Part shown: positions 54,178 through 61,437 of the stretch, in pieces
Position numbering within the stretch: the stretch's first letter is position 1
Layout: the number at the start of each line of letters is the position of its first letter
The notes under the pieces: generated by a model
The model's input: only the letters and a program-made list of their open reading frames with translations
Database searches by the model: none
Told to the model about the DNA's origin: nothing
Assembly (NCBI GenBank): GCA_024278455.1
Contig: JAJRTE010000249.1
Span: forward strand, 1-64,000
Length of the DNA stretch: 64,000 bases
Origin: Myxococcota bacterium
Lineage (GTDB): Bacteria; Myxococcota_A; UBA796; JAJRTE01
Direction of reading: 5' to 3'
Made by a program: the position numbers and the translations under genes

Positions 54178-54894
54178 ATGGACTACAATCCCCTACCAGG
54201 CGATGTCGCGTTGCTCGTGCCGGTGGAGCGCCAGTGGCGCGTCCTGGATCTGACTCGAGGCGCCGGCGAGCGTGCTACAGTCATCGCACCATGGGTGCGC
54301 CACGCCGTCTACGTGCTGCCAGACATCGGCGCACGGCCGGGCCGTGTCGAGCGGGCCGGTGTCGCCGGGGCGGGGGGCTCGAGCGTGTTGGACGCCGTGG
54401 TGGCGGGCGGTGCGTTGCCATTTCGTCGAGGCGCTTTCGACCTGGTTCTCCTGGAGCAGTCGTCACCGTGGTCGTTGCAGGACGGCCGGGCGCTTCTCCG
54501 GGTGGGAGGATGGCTGATTTTGATCGTGGACGGACTTCCCCGGCCAAGCCTTCGATGGCGAGGGCTTCGTACTTCCGGCGGAGCCGTCCGGTCGCTCCGG
54601 GAATGGATCGAGGCCCGGCTTTCCCTGGAAGCGGACTGGCGCCGGACGCTGGCCGCGCACCATCTGACCTATCGCCGAGCCTACGTGCATTTCCAGGAGT
54701 ATGCCTGGGGGTACCTGCCGTTCGACGCTCCGGCCGTTCAGCGTTACTATCTCGATGCCATCCAGGAGGAGGGTACCGGCGTGGCCAGAGGTCGTGCTCG
54801 AGTGGCGCGGCTGCTGGGCCGGGTCGGGCTCTACCGGTACCTTGCTTCCACCTACGTGGTGGTGGCTCGAGCCGGTGTGGGCATCGATGAGTGA
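54178..54894 (+). CDS. Degenerate SAM-methyltransferase-like protein
   Basis: 238-residue protein with the layout of a class I methyltransferase but a weak SAM motif: RQWRVLDLTRGAGERATVIA stands in place of the usual DxGxGxG. Then come LPFRRGAFDLVLLEQS (post-II region) and LLRVGGWLILIVDG. The C-terminal half (FQEYAWGYLPFDAPAVQRYY) fits glycan-locus methyltransferase-like proteins. Loss of the glycine-rich loop suggests it may not bind SAM. ATG 54178 or GTG 54169. The next gene starts 48 bases downstream. Confidence is in the fold family, not the activity. Confidence 0.55.
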   Translation: MDYNPLPGDVALLVPVERQWRVLDLTRGAGERATVIAPWVRHAVYVLPDIGARPGRVERAGVAGAGGSSVLDAVVAGGALPFRRGAFDLVLLEQSSPWSLQDGRALLRVGGWLILIVDGLPRPSLRWRGLRTSGGAVRSLREWIEARLSLEADWRRTLAAHHLTYRRAYVHFQEYAWGYLPFDAPAVQRYYLDAIQEEGTGVARGRARVARLLGRVGLYRYLASTYVVVARAGVGIDE

Positions 54895-54942
54895 CTGTGT
54901 ATGACGCGCGGGTGATGGCACCCGTGCACGGAGGTGGACCGC

Positions 54943-55983
54943 GTGATCGAGAGCCTCGAGCGGTTCCTGCAATGCGAGTGGCCGGTGTTCTGCCCGGGGC
55001 AGCGCCCGCCTCGCCGGGTACGGCTGGCCATGCTGTCGTCGAGCCGGGAGCGGGACGGCACACGTGTGCTCCTGGCGTTCGGTGATGGATGGGCCGAGCC
55101 TGCGATGGTGGCGCGGATTCCGAGGCAACCATCCGGAGCCTCGAGGTTGGAGCGGGAGTGGCGGCTGCTGCAGCAGGTCTGGGCGTCGTTGCCGGAGGGG
55201 GTTGCCCATGCCGTCCCGGAGCCGCTATGCCGGACGACGGTCCGTGGCATGCCGGTGTTCGTGCAGCGCGCACTGCGGGGGCGCAACCTGAAGACGCTCA
55301 TCCAGCGCGGCCAGCGGGCTGTGTCCCGGAAGCGGCTCGAGCAGGATCTGGCACAGATGGAAGGGTGGCTCGCCGGGTTTCAGCAGGCCCGTCTCCCGGA
55401 CCGCGACCCCCCCGGGCTGGTGATTCCGCGCCTTCCGGGGCTCGAGGCGCGTCTCCGGGCGTCGGAGACGGCGTTCGTGCGTGCCCGCCTCGTGTCACGC
55501 CGCGATACCGGTCGCCTGGTGGCTCGAGCCCGGGCACTCGATACCGCGTTCGCTTCCCGGCCGCTGAGCTGGGTGCACGGCGACCTGTGGCCCGGCAACA
55601 TCATGGAGCATGGCCGGCGCTGGGGCGTCATCGATTGGGACAGCGTAGCGATTGGCCCGTCGTGGCTCGATCGGGTCTGGTTCGCCGTGCACATCGCCGC
55701 GCTCGACTACGCGCGAAATACCGGAAACCCCGACCTGCGGGTAGCGCTCCGCCGGGTTCTGTTCGACGACCACCCGTTCACTCAGGCGGTCCGCCGGTAC
55801 CTCGAGGCCGTGTTTGCTCCCGGTCGCGAGTCCGGGGTCACGCACCGTGACGCACTCCTCGTTCTGCTCGCCTGTCATGCCGCGGAAGTGCTGGCCGGTC
55901 GCGAGACGCGGCGGGTGTTCGCCCTCGCCGCGCCCGAGCTGTTGCGCTGTTGGATGGACGGCGCATCATCGGTTCGGATTTGA
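54943..55983 (+). CDS. APH/choline-kinase-family phosphotransferase
   Basis: 346-residue cytoplasmic kinase-like enzyme. The catalytic loop is WVHGDLWPGNIM (Asp in HGD, Asn) and the metal Asp lies in WGVIDWDSV. The N-terminal ATP lobe is diverged (AEPAMVARIPR with the Lys not obvious). These phosphotransferases act on antibiotics, sugars or choline-like groups. In a glycan cluster next to a methyltransferase-like and a GT2 gene, a sugar or lipid-head-group kinase is more likely than drug resistance (inference). The GTG at 54943 has GGAGG eight bases upstream. Confidence 0.8.
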   Translation: MIESLERFLQCEWPVFCPGQRPPRRVRLAMLSSSRERDGTRVLLAFGDGWAEPAMVARIPRQPSGASRLEREWRLLQQVWASLPEGVAHAVPEPLCRTTVRGMPVFVQRALRGRNLKTLIQRGQRAVSRKRLEQDLAQMEGWLAGFQQARLPDRDPPGLVIPRLPGLEARLRASETAFVRARLVSRRDTGRLVARARALDTAFASRPLSWVHGDLWPGNIMEHGRRWGVIDWDSVAIGPSWLDRVWFAVHIAALDYARNTGNPDLRVALRRVLFDDHPFTQAVRRYLEAVFAPGRESGVTHRDALLVLLACHAAEVLAGRETRRVFALAAPELLRCWMDGASSVRI

Positions 55984-56118
55984 CAGGATCGTCCCGGGGT
56001 GTGGAGATGGTGCCGGGAACTGTGTAAATGCGGTTTGCCGACGGTATGCATCGGTTGCAAGAAATGGCGACATGGCGCACAATGGGGGAGGTCGAACCGG
56101 TAGCGAGGAGCCTGGCCC

Positions 56119-57042
56119 ATGTCTGGATCCGTCAGCGTCGTCATACCCTCATACAACCGTGCCCACTATTTGCCTCGAGCCGTGGCGAGCGTGCTTGCGC
56201 AGACCGTTCCGGTGCAGGAGGTTCTCATTGTCGACGACGGGTCCACGGACGACACGGAAGCGGTGGTGGGCGGCCTTTCGGGTCCGATTCGTTACTTTCG
56301 CAAACCCAACGGTGGCCCCGGGTCGGCCCGGAACGTAGGAATCCGCGAAGCCAGGGGCCAGTACGTCGCCCTGCTCGACACCGACGATGTGTGGTTGCCT
56401 GGCAAGATCGCGAGACAGGTGGAGATCCTGGATACCCGGCCGGAGGTAGTCCTGGTGCACACCGCGGCGGCCATCATCGGAGCGGACGGTCGGCCCACCG
56501 GCGATGTGTGGGGCAAGCCCGAATACCGGGGGTGGGTCCGCAAGAAACTCCTGTTCGCGAACGGCATCAATGCCTCCTCGGTGCTGGCGCGAAAGTCCGT
56601 CCTCGAGGCCGCCGGTGGCTACGATGAACGGTTCCTTCTGCTCGAGAACTGGGAGTTGTGGCTGCGTGTCTCCCGCCACGGCGAATTCGCCTATCTCGAG
56701 GACCGGCTCATCCAGTATCGGATCCATGACGACAACTCGATCAGCAACCTGGACCGGCTCGAGCTGAGCTTCGAAAGGTTCTTGGACAAGCACCTGCATC
56801 CCGAGCGGTCCCGTCTTCCGCCTGTCCTTCGCCGCCGCATCGTGGCGCAACACTATCGCGCCCTGGCGGACGCCCGCACCGGTCAGGGGGACTACGCTGG
56901 TGCTCGAGGCGCGTTTCTCCGCAGCCTGGGACACCACGTCTGGCAACCAGGCGTGATGTATCGGCTGTTTCGCGTGGTCACGGCCGAGGCCGCCGGGGCG
57001 GCTGGCCGGTGGGCAACGACTCGAGCGGGCAGCGTGGGGTGA
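56119..57042 (+). CDS. Family 2 glycosyltransferase
   Basis: 307-residue inverting glycosyltransferase of the GT-A fold. SVVIPSYNRAHYLPRAVASV and LIVDDGSTDDTEAVV form the nucleotide-sugar pocket, ALLDTDDVWLPGK holds the DxD-type metal motif, and the acceptor region contains LLENWELWLRVSRHG. Cytoplasmic, with no membrane helix. GAGGAG is ten bases before the ATG. It is the only clear nucleotide-sugar glycosyltransferase in this cluster. Confidence 0.93.
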   Translation: MSGSVSVVIPSYNRAHYLPRAVASVLAQTVPVQEVLIVDDGSTDDTEAVVGGLSGPIRYFRKPNGGPGSARNVGIREARGQYVALLDTDDVWLPGKIARQVEILDTRPEVVLVHTAAAIIGADGRPTGDVWGKPEYRGWVRKKLLFANGINASSVLARKSVLEAAGGYDERFLLLENWELWLRVSRHGEFAYLEDRLIQYRIHDDNSISNLDRLELSFERFLDKHLHPERSRLPPVLRRRIVAQHYRALADARTGQGDYAGARGAFLRSLGHHVWQPGVMYRLFRVVTAEAAGAAGRWATTRAGSVG

Positions 57043-57061
57043 GGCTCGACGTGTCGGGCCG

Positions 57062-58363
57062 TCATCGACCGGGTGCCGGCCGCGATCGGGGGCCGGGGGG
57101 CGGTGGAAGCGACGGCGGATCGCTGTTCGGCCGTTCGGCGCCGCAGGCTCGGGCGATGAGTGGGGCGACGAGTCGTGCGACGAGTGCGTGGCCGGTTTCC
57201 GAGAAGTGGATCGCGTCCATGAACAGGTCGGCGCGCAGAAGGCCGTTCACCCTGGGCAACCTGGCAGGCAGGTCGACGACCGCGTAGGCCTTGGCACCGC
57301 GGACGGCCGCCTCCACTTCGGTGGTCGCCCGCATGGGCAGTGCATCCAGGTCCCTGGCCATTGCCGCCGCTCGAGCCGCGTCTTGTGCCTTGCCGCGGCG
57401 GGAAAGTGCTTGAGCCTTGAGCCACCAGCCGAAGGCGCTGTCGGGGTATTGCTGGAGAACAGCGTCGAGCCGTTCCGCCGCCTCGCGTGTGCGTCCCTGT
57501 TCGATCGCGGCGCGCGCGGCATCGAGTTCCCGGGTCAGGTGTTCTGCCTCGGACGGATCTTCGGGAATCAGGGTGCCGGTGGGGTTCCAATGGGGATTGG
57601 AAACCGGCACCAGCAAGATGACCGGCTTCGGGGCCACCCCGTCGACCAGGCGAGCCAGGTTGTCACGCAGGACGTCGGCCAGGGTTTGGCGGTCTTGCTC
57701 GGAATAGAGGGGCGTGGTGCGCGTAGCCACTCCGGTGTCGCCGGTTCGTCGAATCGGGGAGAGGGGGGACACGATCGACAGGATCGTTCGATAGAGCGCG
57801 CTTCGATTGAGCAAGAGTCTGAGGCGGATCCCGCGAAGGGAGGCCGCGACGGCCGGGTCCGAGAGCCCCGAGTAGACGCCCTGGGCCACGTCGTTGTGTC
57901 CGGCGTAGGCCACGAACAGGTCCACATCGTACCGAGCCGCCTCGAGCCCTCGGAGGGTGGTGGCGGCCGAGTTGGCCCCGGGGACGCCGAGGTTGAGCAC
58001 CTCGATCCGAGGCACCAGGTCGCCGGCCCGGTCGGGCCAGGGGCGGATAGGGGAACCGGGGATCCGGACCGACGAACCGCCGAGAAACGCTACCCTGCAC
58101 GTACCCGGCCGCTTTCGCGTGGCAAAGCTGACACGGTCTCCCGGCGCGCCCGCCGGCTCGCAAAGGGTGACTTCTGCGTCGCCGTTCTCCTCGAAGTAGC
58201 ACCCGTCGAACCCGACCCGGACGACCAGGCGGCTGGGTTCCGTGGGGAGGCCGAGGAGCCGGCAAATACCTTCGCCGGCGCTCAGGAGGAGGGCCGCGGG
58301 GAGGAGGCTGAACAGGACCACGCGGGTGGGCTTCAGCGTGGCTCGTCGCTCCGTGTGTCTCAC
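57062..58363 (-). CDS. SGNH/GDSL hydrolase-like protein with internal TPR segment
   Basis: 433-residue protein with an N-terminal anchor (TRVVLFSLLPAALLLSAGEG). The SGNH blocks are VAFLGGSSV (nucleophile Ser), LGVPGANS, AYAGHNDV (Gly and Asn of the oxyanion hole) and DAIHFSETGH (Asp-His dyad). Between the last two lies a TPR-like helical stretch (AAERLDAVLQQYPDSAFGWW). Similar proteins act as acetyl-hydrolases or transferases on surface glycans. GTG 58363 follows GGAGG by seven bases. It is convergent with the GT2 gene, 19 bases apart. Confidence 0.82.
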   Translation of the reverse strand: MRHTERRATLKPTRVVLFSLLPAALLLSAGEGICRLLGLPTEPSRLVVRVGFDGCYFEENGDAEVTLCEPAGAPGDRVSFATRKRPGTCRVAFLGGSSVRIPGSPIRPWPDRAGDLVPRIEVLNLGVPGANSAATTLRGLEAARYDVDLFVAYAGHNDVAQGVYSGLSDPAVAASLRGIRLRLLLNRSALYRTILSIVSPLSPIRRTGDTGVATRTTPLYSEQDRQTLADVLRDNLARLVDGVAPKPVILLVPVSNPHWNPTGTLIPEDPSEAEHLTRELDAARAAIEQGRTREAAERLDAVLQQYPDSAFGWWLKAQALSRRGKAQDAARAAAMARDLDALPMRATTEVEAAVRGAKAYAVVDLPARLPRVNGLLRADLFMDAIHFSETGHALVARLVAPLIARACGAERPNSDPPSLPPPPGPRSRPAPGR

Positions 58364-58510
58364 GTCATGCCCTCCACGTCCCGGCGACCGGTCGTCCCGG
58401 CGGAAGGGCCGGCATGCCATTCGGCTGTCCGGACCGAGCCGTCTTGGGGGAGGAATCGCCGCCCTTCGCGCCTGCGATGTCACGATAGACTGGCGGGCCA
58501 GGCACGTCAA

Positions 58511-58540
58511 GGTCTGTGGTGCCGGCTTCCCATCCAGCCG
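58511..58540 (+). repeat. Palindromic intergenic repeat, copy 1
   Basis: Begins AGGTCTGTGGTGCCGGCTTC and ends CCAGCC. It matches copy 2 (58547-58576) at all but four positions but has an imperfect stem. Located just before the SGNH gene's 5' end. Confidence 0.7.
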
Positions 58541-58546
58541 AGTCCA

Positions 58547-58576
58547 GGTCTGTGGTGCAGGCTTCCCAGCCTGCCG
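58547..58576 (+). repeat. Palindromic intergenic repeat, copy 2
   Basis: Same 30-base unit, 36 bases from copy 1. Here the inner part folds as a perfect 7-bp stem, GCAGGCT (58558-58564) with AGCCTGC (58569-58575), around a TCCC loop. The layout resembles REP-type elements of other bacteria, including those seen in planctomycete and myxobacterial genomes (general likeness). No transposase is nearby. Confidence 0.7.
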
Positions 58577-58595
58577 GCCCATCAACTGGGCGGCG

Positions 58596-61262
58596 CTAAT
58601 CGACAACCAGGTCGGCGGCGCCGGTGTTGCCAAACACGTCCTCGACGACCAGGTGGTAGGTGCCTGGCGTCACGCCGGCGGCCGAGACGGACGTGCTCGA
58701 GTTCCCCCAGTTGGTGGTAAGAGGCACGTCATTCTTTTGCCACAGGAGGAGCCAGTCCGCGTCATAGAGGTACAGCGTGGCGAGCGCCTCGCTGTTGGGG
58801 CCGCGGCAGAGGGGGCTGGAGCCTTTTTCGTCGCCCGAGTCCATGGAGATCAGCCGGTAGCCCTGTTCCGCCGGGGGGTACGCCGCGGTGACGGCCAGGG
58901 TGCCTCCGGTGTAAGTCGCGGAGACCTGCAAATCTGTCTGGGCCACGACCTCGAACGGCTGGCTCTCCAGGCGGTAGGGCGTAGTGTTCCAGGGGTAGGA
59001 GCCCACGTCGCTCGAGACGACTGCCAGGCCGTCGACCCGGAACCGGTACTTGCCCAGGGGGAGTCCCGCGCTGTAGTCCACGCTGGGGTTGTGGGTCACC
59101 GCCTGGTAGGTGGCCATCCAGTAGTGGGTCCTGGGTCCGTCTCCGCGCAGGGGATCTGGTGTGTAGCTCACGAGGATGTCCGGGGCGGCGTCGGTGACCG
59201 GTTCGCCGTTGGGCAGGGTGACCGTCTCGAACAGGTTGGACCCCGGCGACACCTCGTGCTCGAGGGTCACGACGGGGAGGTCGATCGCCGGGTCGCCGCC
59301 CTTCCAGACGAACGTCGCGATACCGGTGACGCGAGAAATCCTCGAGGCCGGTTGTGGGGAGGTGGGCATCACGTCGTTGTAGGTATAGAGGTAGGACGGG
59401 ACTCGAGACAGTGCTTGTCCCGCATCCTCGGTGACGTCGGGGACCACGGGGTCGAAGGGGAAGTAGTCCGCCTCCTGGTCCGGGTGGGGGATGGCCGTCG
59501 GAGGCTGGGATGGGTCGTCGATGCCGAACTGGCTCCCGAGGGCGACGACCTGCTCGAGGATGTATTCTCCCTGGATTGGACCCCACTGGTTGATTTCCGG
59601 CTCGTAGCCGCCTTGCAGCCAGTCCTCGAGGGTCAGGAGATAGCCTTCGTGGTCCTGCGCATAGCCCAGTGGGACCACGTACTGGAATCCGTAAGTGTCG
59701 AGCATTTCCTTCTTGTAGGTCTCCCCGTAGAGCGAGACGGGCTCGCCGGGGAACACGCCGAACACCACGTCGTCCACCGTTTCTGTACCGTCGGTCACGT
59801 AGATGGGCACGTGCCGGAGTTCGAAGGTGCTGATAACTGTGCTGAGGGCCGACTTGAGCGGCAGGGTGGTCCAGCTCAGGTCGAAGTCGAACAGGGGGAT
59901 GTCCATGAGCCTGAGAATGGGGTCCACGTTGGCGCAGGTGTTGTAGGGCGGGACCTCGCTACCCCATCCGAAGAGCTTGCCGAAGATAACCATGCTCGGG
60001 TCGCCATCGCACAGGGCGGCGCCGTTTTCGGAGTTGAACTCGTCGATGGGACTCAGCACCTTGCCGTTCTCGTCGTAGATGATGTCGTCGCCCCGGTAAC
60101 GTTCGGTGTAGGGTGTATACATATAGTTGACCGTGCCTCCGCGCGTGATCCGCATGTCGTCCCGGTACTGGTGGATGGACCGGGTGAGCAGTTCGACAGG
60201 AACATCGCCGGGCGTGGTGGGAATGGCGTCGTAGAGTGCGAGGATCCTGGGAGCCGCCAGTTCGCCGAGGACTTCCATGCGGGCGAAGTCGTCCTGGTAC
60301 CCGGCGGGCGATGCGTCGCCGGCCGGCCCCTGGAGGTGCATGACCACGACCTCCGGCCCGAATGCCTGCTGGAGTCGCCGGGTGATGTGGCCGGTGCCTT
60401 CGACCGTCACGAGGGAGTTGCTTTCACCCATAATGGTGCCGTGCATGGGGAAGCTATGGATGAGAGCCAGCGGTTCGTCGTCGCCGGGGTCGGTGGTACC
60501 GTTGGAGCGATCGATGCGGATGACGGTGAGCCGTTGTTCCTTGTAGCCGTGGCCGAGGACTTCGCCGTCCGGCCCGACCAGGTCGTCGTTTTCGTCGCGC
60601 CGGTCCCTGTAGATCTGGTCGTCCGGGTCGAATTCGGGGTCGAAGCCCACGCCGATGGCTGCCGGCTCGAGGTTTGCAGCGGCCTCTTCGGCGACGGCCG
60701 TCACCTGGTCGACCATCCGGGTGTAGATCTCGGTATTGAACTGGTCCGAGCCCAGGTAGAGGGCGGCGTCATTGGAGAAGTCCCCGTAGGACGAGTGAGA
60801 ATGGCTCGTGGCCACCAGCACGTGGTCGATCACGTCGTAGCCCGTGGCGTCGGCGATGGCCTCCTGGATACCGAACAGAAGCCCGTCGAAAGCGTAGGCG
60901 ATATCGATCTTGACCAGGACCACGTTGGACGCCCCGTTCTGGAGCCAGATGACCTTGATGGGAACTCGAGTCTGCAGGCCCGCCGATGGGGCGAACTCCG
61001 TGGTGTAGGGGGATGTGCGCTGGTCGGGCTCGGGGTTGAGCAGGTCCAGCCGTCCAGTGAAAGCGGCCAGGGGCACGCCCACCGGGAGTTCCAGGTAGGC
61101 CTGGGCGGCTCCGGCGTAGAGCGTCCCGGATTCGGGCGCGGGGCGTGCCGGCGCACCGCCCGGACCGGGCACCGTTCCAGCACCAGCGTCCAGGCTGTCC
61201 CCACAGCCCGCGAGCGACGTCGCGATCATCAGCCCCAGCAGGGCGGCAAGATGGGTTTTCAT
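58596..61262 (-). CDS. Neutral/alkaline ceramidase-like lipoprotein
   Basis: 888-residue exported enzyme-like protein. The signal ends in a good lipobox (TSLAGC), so it is an outer-membrane or periplasmic lipoprotein. The ceramidase domain has HSHSSYGD and HSFPMHGT (zinc-site His), and GPAGDASPAGYQDDF with the catalytic-type Ser in GDxSP. A C-terminal region of about 170 residues (RFRVDGLAVVS, then TAAYPPAEQGYRL, then GTYHLVVEDVFG) is beta-rich and Ig-like. Ceramidases hydrolyse sphingolipid amides; some myxobacteria make sphingolipids, so a self or host substrate is possible. GGGAGGAACC precedes the ATG at 61262. Confidence 0.82.
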   Translation of the reverse strand: MKTHLAALLGLMIATSLAGCGDSLDAGAGTVPGPGGAPARPAPESGTLYAGAAQAYLELPVGVPLAAFTGRLDLLNPEPDQRTSPYTTEFAPSAGLQTRVPIKVIWLQNGASNVVLVKIDIAYAFDGLLFGIQEAIADATGYDVIDHVLVATSHSHSSYGDFSNDAALYLGSDQFNTEIYTRMVDQVTAVAEEAAANLEPAAIGVGFDPEFDPDDQIYRDRRDENDDLVGPDGEVLGHGYKEQRLTVIRIDRSNGTTDPGDDEPLALIHSFPMHGTIMGESNSLVTVEGTGHITRRLQQAFGPEVVVMHLQGPAGDASPAGYQDDFARMEVLGELAAPRILALYDAIPTTPGDVPVELLTRSIHQYRDDMRITRGGTVNYMYTPYTERYRGDDIIYDENGKVLSPIDEFNSENGAALCDGDPSMVIFGKLFGWGSEVPPYNTCANVDPILRLMDIPLFDFDLSWTTLPLKSALSTVISTFELRHVPIYVTDGTETVDDVVFGVFPGEPVSLYGETYKKEMLDTYGFQYVVPLGYAQDHEGYLLTLEDWLQGGYEPEINQWGPIQGEYILEQVVALGSQFGIDDPSQPPTAIPHPDQEADYFPFDPVVPDVTEDAGQALSRVPSYLYTYNDVMPTSPQPASRISRVTGIATFVWKGGDPAIDLPVVTLEHEVSPGSNLFETVTLPNGEPVTDAAPDILVSYTPDPLRGDGPRTHYWMATYQAVTHNPSVDYSAGLPLGKYRFRVDGLAVVSSDVGSYPWNTTPYRLESQPFEVVAQTDLQVSATYTGGTLAVTAAYPPAEQGYRLISMDSGDEKGSSPLCRGPNSEALATLYLYDADWLLLWQKNDVPLTTNWGNSSTSVSAAGVTPGTYHLVVEDVFGNTGAADLVVD

Positions 61263-61437
61263 GGTTCCTCCCGGGAAGTCGCGCGGGGGGACAGTTCGTC
61301 CCCTCGAGCGGTGTTGTCCGCCATGTCGTCTCCATTTTGTCAGATGCTTGAGCGGATCGCCACGGAACGCGGTGGGCCGAGCGGGCGAACGGCGCCGGTG
61401 GATCACGACGGCGGGGTAGTTACGGCCGGGACGGGGT

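Noticed and set aside
54943-55983. Aminoglycoside-resistance gene
   Set aside because: The APH fold is clear, but the sequence is diverged in the ATP lobe and sits in a glycan cluster; there is no sign of a resistance cassette or mobile element.
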